DNA of 64,000 bases from Holophagaceae bacterium. GTDB lineage: Bacteria; Acidobacteriota; Holophagae; Holophagales; Holophagaceae. Below, one piece after another: positions 56,493 to 64,000 of the stretch (positions are counted from its first letter, which is position 1; each line of letters opens with the position of its first letter). The stretch spans positions 1,612,001 through 1,676,000 of the forward strand of contig JADKKO010000004.1 of the NCBI GenBank assembly GCA_016720465.1. The letters are read 5' to 3'. A program made the position numbers and the translations under genes. The notes beneath the pieces are model-generated. The model searched no databases. It was not told the DNA's origin and saw only the letters and a list, made by a program, of their open reading frames with translations.

Positions 56493-56981
56493 ATGCTTGA
56501 TCTCATCCGCGACCTCTATGTCCATCAGGAATGGGCCGACGCCCAGCATTGGCAGGCGGTCCGAGCCTTTCAGCCGGCGTTGGAGCACGAAGGATTGAGG
56601 CAGGGGCTCTTCCACATCCACGCCGTCCAGAAGGTATGGCTCGCGCGCTGGCAGGGCGTGGATCTGGTCTTTCCAAAACCCGAGGACTATCCACGCATCG
56701 AGGACCTCTACACCTTCGCCAAGTCTTGCCACGCAGCCCTTCGAGGTTATCTGTCCCTCCGCTCCGAACTGGATCTCCAGGCATCCGTGACCTATCAAAA
56801 CATTCATGGCGAGACCTTCACCCAGCCCTTGGAGGACCTGCTGCTCCATCTTCCGTACCACAGCCAGTACCACCGTGGGCAGACCGCGCGGGCCATGGTC
56901 GCGCTGGGCGCCCACTTGCCCGCGACGGATCTGGTGGTGTGGCAGCGGGCGGGTCGACCGAAGGCCGACTGGACGGAATAA
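56493..56981 (+). CDS. DinB-family protein
   Basis: 162 residues. Helical bundle with metal His in I-H-A-V-Q-K-V-W and H-S-Q-Y-H-R-G-Q. GGAGG upstream; 23 bases after purD. Different from the DinB protein at 36 kb. Substrate unknown. Confidence 0.85.
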   Translation: MLDLIRDLYVHQEWADAQHWQAVRAFQPALEHEGLRQGLFHIHAVQKVWLARWQGVDLVFPKPEDYPRIEDLYTFAKSCHAALRGYLSLRSELDLQASVTYQNIHGETFTQPLEDLLLHLPYHSQYHRGQTARAMVALGAHLPATDLVVWQRAGRPKADWTE

Positions 56982-57118
56982 TCCCGGGAATCGCCAGGCC
57001 GGCTGGAATTCTGTTGCAAAGCTGCTGCATTATTAATTTTGGCTCTTCACGGATATGCGGGAAGTGGCACGTAGCAACTGCTTCCGTTAAGAGCAGGCAC
57101 CGTGGCGTCTTAAAAACA

Positions 57119-57322
57119 CCACGCTGAGGGTAGCGGAGATTGCGGAGGGAAGCGGAGGAAGTAAAGGGGCGGGTTCATCTTTGGCTCTTTCCTGGGTTTC
57201 CTATGTGCCACGATTCCGGCAACGGCATCCGGCCCTCAACCCCCACCTGACCTGATTAGAACGAAAGCCAGACTCTTTTCTCCGCTACCCTCCGCGCCTC
57301 CGCTGCCCTCCGCGTGGTTAGC
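57119..57322. repeat. Periodic inverted repeat, GCGGAGG type, with 108-base spacer (element C)
   Basis: Left arm 57119-57166 has GAGGGTAGCGGAG and GCGGAGGGAAGCGGAGG; the right arm 57275-57322 is its imperfect complement (CTCCGCTACCCTCCGCG, CCTCCGCTGCCCTCCGCG). This is the only gap over 300 bases (56982-57394) and no gene is seen in it; it lies between convergent genes. Confidence 0.8.
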
Positions 57323-57394
57323 TTTTCCCTCAATTCCGTGAAGAACCTAAATTTTCAAGCGCCTGTTGCGTTTTGGTTGTAGCGCAGCACCGCA

Positions 57395-59311
57395 TTACTG
57401 GAAACGGTTGGACCAGATGTTGTAGCGCGCACCGTCATGCTGGTACCACACCGCCAGGGCGTTGCCGCCGGGATCAAGGGCGATTTGGGGGTAATAAGCG
57501 TGACCCGCGTTGTCAGTCTCGATGAGCGCTGCCGTGCCCCAGCCGCTGCCGATGGTGTAGCGGTTCGCCCACATGTTGATGTGCGTGCCGTCATGCTGCG
57601 CCCACACCGCCAGCGCGTTGCCGTTGGGATCAAGGGCGATTTGGGGCTGAGAGGCTTCCCAAGGGTCGGATTCAATCAGCACCGCCACACCCCAGCCGGT
57701 GCCTGCCAGGTAGCGGTTGGCCCAAATGTTGGAGGCGTGTGTGCCGCCCTCCTGGGACCACACGGCCAGGGCGTTGCCGCTGGCGTCAAAGGCGATTTTG
57801 GGATTTCCGGCATCACCAGCGTTGTCGGTTTCAATCAGCGCCGCTGTGCCCCAGCCGGTGCCCGCCACGTAGCGGTTGGCCCAGATATTCTCGCGCAGGC
57901 CATCGTTCTGCTGCCACACGGCCAGCGCGTTGCCGTTCGTATCCATGGCGATCTGGGGCCTGGAGGCATCACCCGCATTGTCGGTCTCGATGAGGACCGC
58001 CGTGCCCCAGCCGGTGCCGACTGTGTAGCGGTTAGCCCAAATGCTGCGGCGAGGGCCGTCATATTGCCGCCACACCGCCAGGGCATTGCCGCTGGGATCC
58101 ATGGCGATCTGGACGTTATAGGCATCATCGGTGTTGTCGGTTTCAATCAGCACCGCCGTGCCCCAGCCGATACCGACCGTGTAGCGGTTGGCCCAGATGT
58201 TGGTGCGGGTGCCGTCATCCTGGGACCACACCGCCAGGGCGTTGCCGTTGGGATCCATGGCGATTTTGGCCTCGGAAGCGTCCCCGGTGTTGTCGGTTTC
58301 AATCAGTGCCGCCGTGCCCCAGCCCGTGCCCGCCGAATAGCGGTTGGCCCAGATGTTGGTGCGGGTTCCGTCATGCTGGGACCACACCGCCAGGGCATTG
58401 CCGCCGGCATTCATGGAGATTTGGGGTTCATCGGCATAGCCGGCGTTGTCGGATTCAAGGAGCGCTGGTGTGCCCCATCCGGTGCCTGGTGTGTAGCGGT
58501 TGGCCCAGATGTTGTTGCGCGCACCGTCATATTGGGACCACACCGTCAACGCATTGCCACTGGCATCCATGGCGATTTGGGGGCTGGTGGCACTACCCGC
58601 GTTGTTGGTCTCGATGAGTCCGGCCGTGCCCCAGGTCTTCGGTGGCGCGGCGGGGTTGACCGCCAGGGTGGCGATGGTGCTGGTGGCTGAGCCTGAACCA
58701 TTGGTGGCAATGACGCGGTACTGATTGCCGCTATCCCCAGTGCTGGTTGCGGGAGTGGTGTAGCTGTTGGCGGTGGCACCGGCGATATCGGCGAAGCTGC
58801 CACCCCCATTGGCGCTCGCCTGCCACTGCAGCGTTGGGCTTGGGATGCCGGTGGCGACCACGCTGAAAGTTGCAGGGTTGGGTGCCGTCACCGTGATACT
58901 AGCGGGCTGGGTGGTGAAAGCCGGAATCATCGGAGCCGGATTGACGGTTAGCGGCGCGGCGTTGCTGGTGACGCTGCCCGCGCTGTTGCTCACCGCCACG
59001 CGGAATTGGTGGGCATTATCCGCCAGGGGAACCGCTGTTAGGGCGAGGGTGGCATTGGTTGCGCCTGCGACGTCGGTAAAACTGGCACCGCCATCGGTGC
59101 TGCGACGCCACTGGTAGTTGATGGTCGTGCCAGTCGCAGTGACCGAGAAACTGGCGTTCTGTCCGGCGATGATGGATTGAGCCGATGGATGCACGGTGAT
59201 GGTGGGAGCCACCACGGCGGGCTGTCCAGGTGTGTCGTTTCCGGTGCTACAGCCCAGCACGGAGATCAACGCTGGAACACCGGCAAATAGGTATAGACGG
59301 GTCGTGCGCAT
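57395..59311 (-). CDS. Lipoprotein with two Ig-like domains and eight 52-residue repeats
   Basis: 638 residues. Lipobox S-V-L-G-C. Two Ig-like domains (about 35-125 and 130-215, T-I-T-V-H-P-S-A-Q and F-T-T-Q-P-A-S-I-T-V), then eight copies of a unit beginning W-G-T-A-x-L-I-E-T and holding G-N-A-L-A-V-W-x-Q and N-I-W-A-N-R-Y. The C-terminus is inside the last unit, with no anchor after it. Likely surface-displayed propeller-like protein. AGGAG before the ATG. Confidence 0.82.
   Translation of the reverse strand: MRTTRLYLFAGVPALISVLGCSTGNDTPGQPAVVAPTITVHPSAQSIIAGQNASFSVTATGTTINYQWRRSTDGGASFTDVAGATNATLALTAVPLADNAHQFRVAVSNSAGSVTSNAAPLTVNPAPMIPAFTTQPASITVTAPNPATFSVVATGIPSPTLQWQASANGGGSFADIAGATANSYTTPATSTGDSGNQYRVIATNGSGSATSTIATLAVNPAAPPKTWGTAGLIETNNAGSATSPQIAMDASGNALTVWSQYDGARNNIWANRYTPGTGWGTPALLESDNAGYADEPQISMNAGGNALAVWSQHDGTRTNIWANRYSAGTGWGTAALIETDNTGDASEAKIAMDPNGNALAVWSQDDGTRTNIWANRYTVGIGWGTAVLIETDNTDDAYNVQIAMDPSGNALAVWRQYDGPRRSIWANRYTVGTGWGTAVLIETDNAGDASRPQIAMDTNGNALAVWQQNDGLRENIWANRYVAGTGWGTAALIETDNAGDAGNPKIAFDASGNALAVWSQEGGTHASNIWANRYLAGTGWGVAVLIESDPWEASQPQIALDPNGNALAVWAQHDGTHINMWANRYTIGSGWGTAALIETDNAGHAYYPQIALDPGGNALAVWYQHDGARYNIWSNRFQ
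57437..58664 (-). repeat. Eight 156-base coding tandem repeats
   Basis: Units of 52 codons, near identical in G-N-A-L-A-V-W and W-A-N-R-Y blocks, less so in the first (oldest) copies. Internal to the Ig-repeat lipoprotein gene. Confidence 0.75.
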
Positions 59312-59340
59312 AACTACTCCTGGGTGTGGAATTTGATGGT

Positions 59341-61569
59341 TTACGGGATGATTTCGGCTGTGTAGTTGCAGGTCCAGTGCCTACCCCCATCCACCCGTGC
59401 ATTCGCGGTCGAGGATCCGGAGTTGACCGTATTCCAAAGCAGATTCACCGTCGGCCAGAGATCCCAAGATGCGTTCCAACCGGCCACAGAGGTCAGGTCG
59501 GGCGTGTCCACTGGGAAGCTGCCACCGCTGGCGATCCAACCGGGACTCATGAGGATCTGCCACCCGCGGGACGAGGTGCTGCCTTGAACCTGGACCACGT
59601 TGAAGATGAAGGTCGTGGAATACGGGGCCGCGAAACTAGTGGTGAAGCGCAATTGGGGATGGGGTGACGACTGAGAAAGAAGGACCGTCGGCGGAGTGGC
59701 CGCAGCTTGGAAATCGAGGGTCACATCTTGAGGCGTGGCCATCCAGTACTGGCTCAGAAGCATGGGGGACGTGCCATTGCTGGTTGCGTAGTCCGGTGGC
59801 ATGGCCGTGGCAGTGATGCCTTGAAGATCCCCGGACCTCAGCTTGGAAGCAGGAACCACCGCGATGGGCGGAGGGGTGCCCCCGCCGAAGGAGAAGCTGG
59901 TGCCCACCACTCCAACATCCAGACCGGGATTCCAGAGGTGGCAGATTCCAGTGATCACATGGCCGCTGGAAGCGAGACCCGAGAGGGTGATCGCCGCCGA
60001 ACCTGGAACGAAAGCTTCCGTCCCGCCAAAATTCAGGTCTCCGCCGACCGAGGGATTTGACCCCGAGAGCGGGATGTCCCGCCGCAGGATGCATTTCAAG
60101 GTGGCGCCTCCGGGAATGGACTCCGCGGCGAACAGGTCCCCCAATGGTTTCTTCATCACGGCCGGCGCTGTCCACGGGCTGTTGCCGCCTGCGGGGGCGG
60201 TGAAATTCGAAGTCCCGGCGATGCCCACATCGATCGCCACCACGTGGCCCTCTCCAGCGGTGTAGGTTCCACTCACTGGCTGGAAATTGGGGCAGGGGTC
60301 CTGCATCTGCAACGCCAGCTCGGCTGTGGAGCCCATGAGCACCATGGTGAAGATCTCGTCCGGTCTCACCTGGCCCCGCAGAGTGATGGCCACTGCGCCC
60401 CGCCCCGAGGCCAGGGAGAAGGAATAGGCGCCACTGTTGCCCGCGACCGCGGTCCAGGGCCCTGAGCCGTCCTGGAAGGCGAAGAGGATGACATCGTTCT
60501 GCTGGAGGCAAGGGATCATGGTGATCTGGGTGCCTCCTGAGGGCTGCGTGACCACCAGGCTGACGGTGGTGGAGGCGTTGGGGGCGCCCGACGCGGTGCC
60601 GTTGATCGTGATGGGATAGGTGCCTGTGGCCACAGAGGAGCCCACCGTGAACGTGGCGCTACTGCTGGTGGTAGCCGAGGAGGGGTTAAAGGCCACGGTG
60701 ACGCCCGCAGGCTGGCCCGAAGCGCTCAAAGCTACGGTTCCGGAGAAACCGCCGGCCGGGACGATGCCAATGGTGGAAGTTCCCGCAGAACCCTTGGGCA
60801 CGGTCACCGTGGAGGGTGTGGCCGTAAGCAAGAAAGATGGTTGAGCCACGGCAGTTACGGTCAGGTTGCCGACGGCGCTGGCGTTAGGGACGCCGCTCGC
60901 GGTGCCTTGGACGGAAAACGGATAGGTGCCCGGTGCGACGCTATTGCTCACCGATAATTGAAGGGTGGAAGAGACGGCAGAACTTGCAGGAGTGAAGCTG
61001 CCGGTCACGCCTGCTGGAGCGCCTTGCAGGCTGAAGGCGACCGCGCCGCTGAAACCACCTTGGGAAGTTACCGCCACCATGGTGTTGCCGGTGGATCCCT
61101 GTGGGATCGTCAGGGAAGAGGGGAGCAGATCCAGAGAGAATGAGGGCGTCGGACCGGCGACCACCAGCGTGCCTTGCACGATGGCATCGTTCACACCGGT
61201 AGATTTCCCTATGAGCGTGAATGGGTAGCTGCCGGACTGGGCTGTGGCGTCCACGGCCAATTGCAAGTTGTACGTCATGGCGGTGGCGGCGGGCCCGATA
61301 GTGGGTGTCACAGTAGCCGGAAGCCCGGAGTGGAACCAGGAAACCGAGGCATTGAAGCCCCCTTGGGGTGTCACGGTCACGAGCATCGTGCCGGAAGCGC
61401 CCTTCTGGAGATTGAGGTTTGAAGGATTCAGGGAGAGCGAGAAGCTGGGGGTCCCACCGGCATTCCCCCCCGGCGAGCCGTCGCCCCCGCCACCACATCC
61501 TGTCTGGATCGCCATTACGAAGGCGAACAACGAAGCGAGGATCGTGCGAAGCAGCTTCGTCTGGCGCAT
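59341..61569 (-). CDS. Large Ig-like repeat lipoprotein
   Basis: 742 residues. Lipobox I-Q-T-G-C after a long leader. Three similar beta domains of about 100 residues follow (F-S-L-S-L-N-P-S-N-L, F-S-L-D-L-L-P-S-S-L, F-L-L-T-A-T-P-S-T-V, each with T-P/S-Q-G-G-F or P-A-G-G-F), then a unique C-terminal region ending T-Y/N-Y-T-A-E. Probably adhesive surface protein. Same strand as the preceding repeat lipoprotein gene, 29 bases upstream of it. Confidence 0.75.
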   Translation of the reverse strand: MRQTKLLRTILASLFAFVMAIQTGCGGGGDGSPGGNAGGTPSFSLSLNPSNLNLQKGASGTMLVTVTPQGGFNASVSWFHSGLPATVTPTIGPAATAMTYNLQLAVDATAQSGSYPFTLIGKSTGVNDAIVQGTLVVAGPTPSFSLDLLPSSLTIPQGSTGNTMVAVTSQGGFSGAVAFSLQGAPAGVTGSFTPASSAVSSTLQLSVSNSVAPGTYPFSVQGTASGVPNASAVGNLTVTAVAQPSFLLTATPSTVTVPKGSAGTSTIGIVPAGGFSGTVALSASGQPAGVTVAFNPSSATTSSSATFTVGSSVATGTYPITINGTASGAPNASTTVSLVVTQPSGGTQITMIPCLQQNDVILFAFQDGSGPWTAVAGNSGAYSFSLASGRGAVAITLRGQVRPDEIFTMVLMGSTAELALQMQDPCPNFQPVSGTYTAGEGHVVAIDVGIAGTSNFTAPAGGNSPWTAPAVMKKPLGDLFAAESIPGGATLKCILRRDIPLSGSNPSVGGDLNFGGTEAFVPGSAAITLSGLASSGHVITGICHLWNPGLDVGVVGTSFSFGGGTPPPIAVVPASKLRSGDLQGITATAMPPDYATSNGTSPMLLSQYWMATPQDVTLDFQAAATPPTVLLSQSSPHPQLRFTTSFAAPYSTTFIFNVVQVQGSTSSRGWQILMSPGWIASGGSFPVDTPDLTSVAGWNASWDLWPTVNLLWNTVNSGSSTANARVDGGRHWTCNYTAEIIP

Positions 61570-61663
61570 GGAGGACTCCTGTTGACGATTGGCTAGAATC
61601 TAGGCCAACCCCTGGCCAGCCAACAGGTACAGATCCCACCTTTCCTCTTGTGCCAGCCCGGCC

Positions 61664-61685
61664 TACCATCCAGACCACCTGCCTA
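61664..61685 (+). promoter_or_regulatory. -10-like TACCAT 15 bases before the MocR-type gene
   Basis: TACCAT (61664-61669) would start a transcript only about eight bases before the ATG; no ribosome site is visible. Near-leaderless candidate, weaker than the other six. Confidence 0.3.
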
Positions 61686-63154
61686 TGCGCGCCCAGGACC
61701 TCCATCTCCAACTCGATCCAGACAGTCCGGCCCCCCTGTACCTCCAGGTGGCCAGCAGTCTGGAAGATGCCATCCGCCATGGGCGCATCCTTCCTGGCAT
61801 GGCCCTTCCCAGCGTCCGGGAGCTCGCCAAGCGGCTCGGCGTCCACCGGAACACGGTGCTGGCGGCTCTCTCGGAGCTCCAGGCGCAGGGCTGGGTGGAC
61901 ACCCGGGAACGGGCGGGGGTCTTCGTGAATGATCAGCTGCCCCAGCCCCAAGGCAAGCTGCTCGAAGGCGGGCCGCCCACGGCGCCAGGATTCGACCTTC
62001 CGTCCCGCTTCCTGCCCATGACGGATCCCCTGCCCCAGGAGATGGATCTCTCTGAACCGCGGGCGGACGTCCGAATGGCTCCCACCGAGGCCATGGCCAA
62101 GGCCTACCCCCGGGCTGTGCGCCGCAAGGGCGCCGAGTTGCTGGGAGGGGAGGAATACAAAGGGCAATTGCGGCTCCGCCAATCCCTGGCCGCGCATCTT
62201 GGAGAACAGCGCGGCCTGTCGGTGGACCCCAAGCGGATCCTCATCACGCGCGGAACGGGCATGGCCCTGAATTTGGTGGCCCAGGCTCTGGTGGGTTCCG
62301 AGGGGGCGGACGCGGCGATGGAGGATCCCGGGGATCCATTGGTGCGAGGTCTCCTGAAAGGAACGCCAGGCTTGCGTCTTCACGCCCTGCCCGTGGACGA
62401 GGGGGGCGCGAGGATCGACTCCCTCCTGGCCCTGCTTGAACGGGTGCCCCTGAAATTCCTGGTGCTTTCCCCGCAGTGCCAGCTCCCCACGGGGGTCGCG
62501 CTTGCCCAACCTCGCCGGGCGAAGCTTCTGGAATTGGCACAGGCGCATCGCGTCGCGCTCATCGAATTGGACCCGGAATACGACCATCACTTCGGATCTG
62601 GGCTTCCCCCGCGTCCCCTCGCCGCAGAGGATTCCTCCGGCCAGGTGGTGTACATCGGCAGCCTCTCCAGGGTGCTCGCCCCCGGACTCCACTCGGCCTA
62701 CCTCACCGCCCCGGGGCTCCTGGTGGACCGCCTCGCGAAGATCCGCCAGCGCATGGATTGGCAGGGGGACCGCGTGCTGGAATGGGCCTTGTCCGAACTC
62801 TTCCTCGACGGGGATTTCAACCGGCATTTGAGGAAGCTCCGGAAGGTCGGCCTGGAAAGGCGGGACGCCCTCTTGGAAGCCCTGGGAGCGCACTGCGGAG
62901 ATTGTCTTTCCAGCTTCCCTTCGGAGATGGGCATGGGGCTCTGGGTGGAGGGGAAGGGCCGCCTGGCGGATCCCGCGAGCTTTGATGCCTGGATCAGGAT
63001 GTGCCGGGACCTGGGCCTGAAACTTCGCCAGGGATCAACCTTCGATCACGAGGGCCGTCCGAAAGCCGCCACGCGGATCGCTTTTACCGCCTTCGAACCG
63101 GAGGAACTCCGGAATGCCGCCATCCGGATGGGCCAGGCCTCCATGCGGATTTGA
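61685..63154 (+). CDS. MocR/PdxR-type GntR regulator with aminotransferase-like domain lacking the PLP lysine
   Basis: 489 residues. N-terminal GntR winged helix (P-L-Y-L-Q-V-A, L-P-S-V-R-E-L-A-K-R-L-G-V-H-R-N-T-V). The aminotransferase-like domain keeps the fold's blocks (L-S-P-Q-C-Q-L-P-T-G, E-Y-D-H-H-F), but the motif normally G-S-x-S-K-x-L-x-P-x-L reads G-S-L-S-R-V-L-A-P-G-L: Arg (AGG) replaces the Schiff-base Lys. It may bind PLP without a covalent link, or another ligand. Target genes are not obvious. Confidence 0.82.
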   Translation: MRAQDLHLQLDPDSPAPLYLQVASSLEDAIRHGRILPGMALPSVRELAKRLGVHRNTVLAALSELQAQGWVDTRERAGVFVNDQLPQPQGKLLEGGPPTAPGFDLPSRFLPMTDPLPQEMDLSEPRADVRMAPTEAMAKAYPRAVRRKGAELLGGEEYKGQLRLRQSLAAHLGEQRGLSVDPKRILITRGTGMALNLVAQALVGSEGADAAMEDPGDPLVRGLLKGTPGLRLHALPVDEGGARIDSLLALLERVPLKFLVLSPQCQLPTGVALAQPRRAKLLELAQAHRVALIELDPEYDHHFGSGLPPRPLAAEDSSGQVVYIGSLSRVLAPGLHSAYLTAPGLLVDRLAKIRQRMDWQGDRVLEWALSELFLDGDFNRHLRKLRKVGLERRDALLEALGAHCGDCLSSFPSEMGMGLWVEGKGRLADPASFDAWIRMCRDLGLKLRQGSTFDHEGRPKAATRIAFTAFEPEELRNAAIRMGQASMRI

Positions 63155-63203
63155 ATCCGGCCCTTCCGGGAGTTCGATGCCGCCACGCGTGGGCGTGGTT
63201 CGA

Positions 63204-64000
63204 TCAGCCGCTTCTTTGCTTCCGGCGGGACCACTGCCCCTTCATGGCCCGCGCATCGGCCAACTGCTTCTTCACGAGGTTGTCGTCCGGGGTTTTCGCC
63301 AACACGGTGCCTGCCAACTCTTCCTGCAGGTTCAGGACCCAGGTGGGATCCTCACCGCGGCGCACGCGCGATTTCGCCCACTGTTCCACCGTGTCCATGG
63401 CCATCGAGGCAAGCAGGACCGAGAACTGCGGGAAGCGGGCCATGCTCTCCTTCCAGTTGTCCCAGACCGCCTGGAATGCGGCCTCCGTCGGCTGTCCGGT
63501 GGCCTCCAGCTGCTGCGCGCGCTTGTGCAGGAGGGCCGCCCTGAGCTGGGCTGCGTAGACGGTTTCCCCGCCAAGACTCCTCGCCCGCTCTAGCCATTCG
63601 ATCCCGATGCCGGCCCAGGGTTCGACCTGCTTATCTCGGACGAGGCCGATTTCGGCCAGGGCCGAGACAATATACACACCGTTCACGGCCAGTTCGGGGA
63701 GATCGGGGTTCTGTTCCTGAAGCTCCCGGGAGATCTGGAGCCCTTCCTCCGCGAGGTGTTTCGCTTCCTCCCATTGCTGGCGGCGCACCAGACCCATGAC
63801 CACCGGATAGCAGGCGAAGACCAGGTTCTTTCTCGGTCGGAGACCCTTCGGATCCAGGCGGACGGCCTCGCGCATCAAGTCGAGGGTCCGCCGTTCATCG
63901 GCGGCGGAATCCCCTTTCCGTTCATTCACCACGGATGCCACGTAGGATGCCGTTCCTTGGAGCATGAAGGACTCCGAGGTGGGGCCCTGGAGGGCATCCA
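63204..64000 (-). CDS. TPR-like helical protein, 5' end beyond window
   Basis: The frame is still open at the window edge (D-A-L-Q-G-P-T-S-E-S-F before M), so the true start is outside. About 265 codons are visible, all helical with TPR spacing (A-E-E-G-L-Q-I-S-R-E-L and W-L-E-R-A-R-S-L-G-G). Could be the C-terminal part of a Ser/Thr kinase-TPR protein; no catalytic domain is in view. Confidence 0.55.
   Translation of the reverse strand, partial: DALQGPTSESFMLQGTASYVASVVNERKGDSAADERRTLDLMREAVRLDPKGLRPRKNLVFACYPVVMGLVRRQQWEEAKHLAEEGLQISRELQEQNPDLPELAVNGVYIVSALAEIGLVRDKQVEPWAGIGIEWLERARSLGGETVYAAQLRAALLHKRAQQLEATGQPTEAAFQAVWDNWKESMARFPQFSVLLASMAMDTVEQWAKSRVRRGEDPTWVLNLQEELAGTVLAKTPDDNLVKKQLADARAMKGQWSRRKQRSG

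Overview
This is a GC-rich bacterial chromosome segment, densely coded on both strands. The mix of genes suggests an Acidobacteriota lineage close to Holophagae/Geothrix: tandem DUF2911 exported proteins, a Ser/Thr kinase with a beta-propeller, VCBS/Ig-like lipoproteins, ResB/CcsA cytochrome maturation, a group 3d-type Hox hydrogenase, and many exported or TPR-like proteins of unknown role. That placement is inferred from gene content; no rRNA or tRNA gene was recognised.

Layout. 1-6 kb: the end of a MaeB-type malic enzyme, a minus-strand operon with a PDZ/SpoIIE membrane phosphatase, an SDR, and queE. 6-13.6 kb: two coupled DUF2911 proteins, a 2-hydroxyacid dehydrogenase, a Cys/Lys-rich exported peptide, lipA, a mono-heme cytochrome, an OB-fold lipoprotein, scpA and two overlapping four-helix membrane proteins. 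13.7-18 kb: an 830-residue repeat protein full of acidic-x-T-x-x-L motifs, then uvrC. 18-24 kb: two MBL hydrolases, three SPFH/slipin genes, a universal stress protein and an alpha/beta hydrolase. 24-28 kb: a dienelactone hydrolase remnant, the kinase/propeller protein and aqpZ.

28-33.5 kb: the bidirectional NAD-linked [NiFe] hydrogenase operon hoxFUYHW, with a near-consensus FNR-type palindrome in an AT-rich leader. A Crp/Fnr regulator with an FNR-like recognition helix lies at 51 kb. 33-41 kb: small repair and redox genes (YaiI, FMN reductase, AlkD-like, MDR, DinB), one AT-rich orphan, rlmF and a VCBS lipoprotein. 41-46 kb: rubrerythrin, a TolR/TonB pair without TolQ, an SDR, a secreted hydrolase and a DUF5777-like protein. 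46-51 kb: ccsA-resB behind an IspH-UbiA fusion that carries a one-base frameshift.

51.7-64 kb: an anti-sigma-type ATPase, polA preceded by a diverged copy of its own first 15 codons, purD, a DinB protein, two large repeat lipoproteins, a MocR-type regulator whose PLP lysine is replaced by Arg, and a TPR-rich protein running off the window.

Two patterns cross the window. Six genes have a TANNNT hexamer 6-7 nt before the start codon and no usable Shine-Dalgarno, which suggests leaderless mRNAs. Three intergenic regions hold different versions of a periodic inverted-repeat element.
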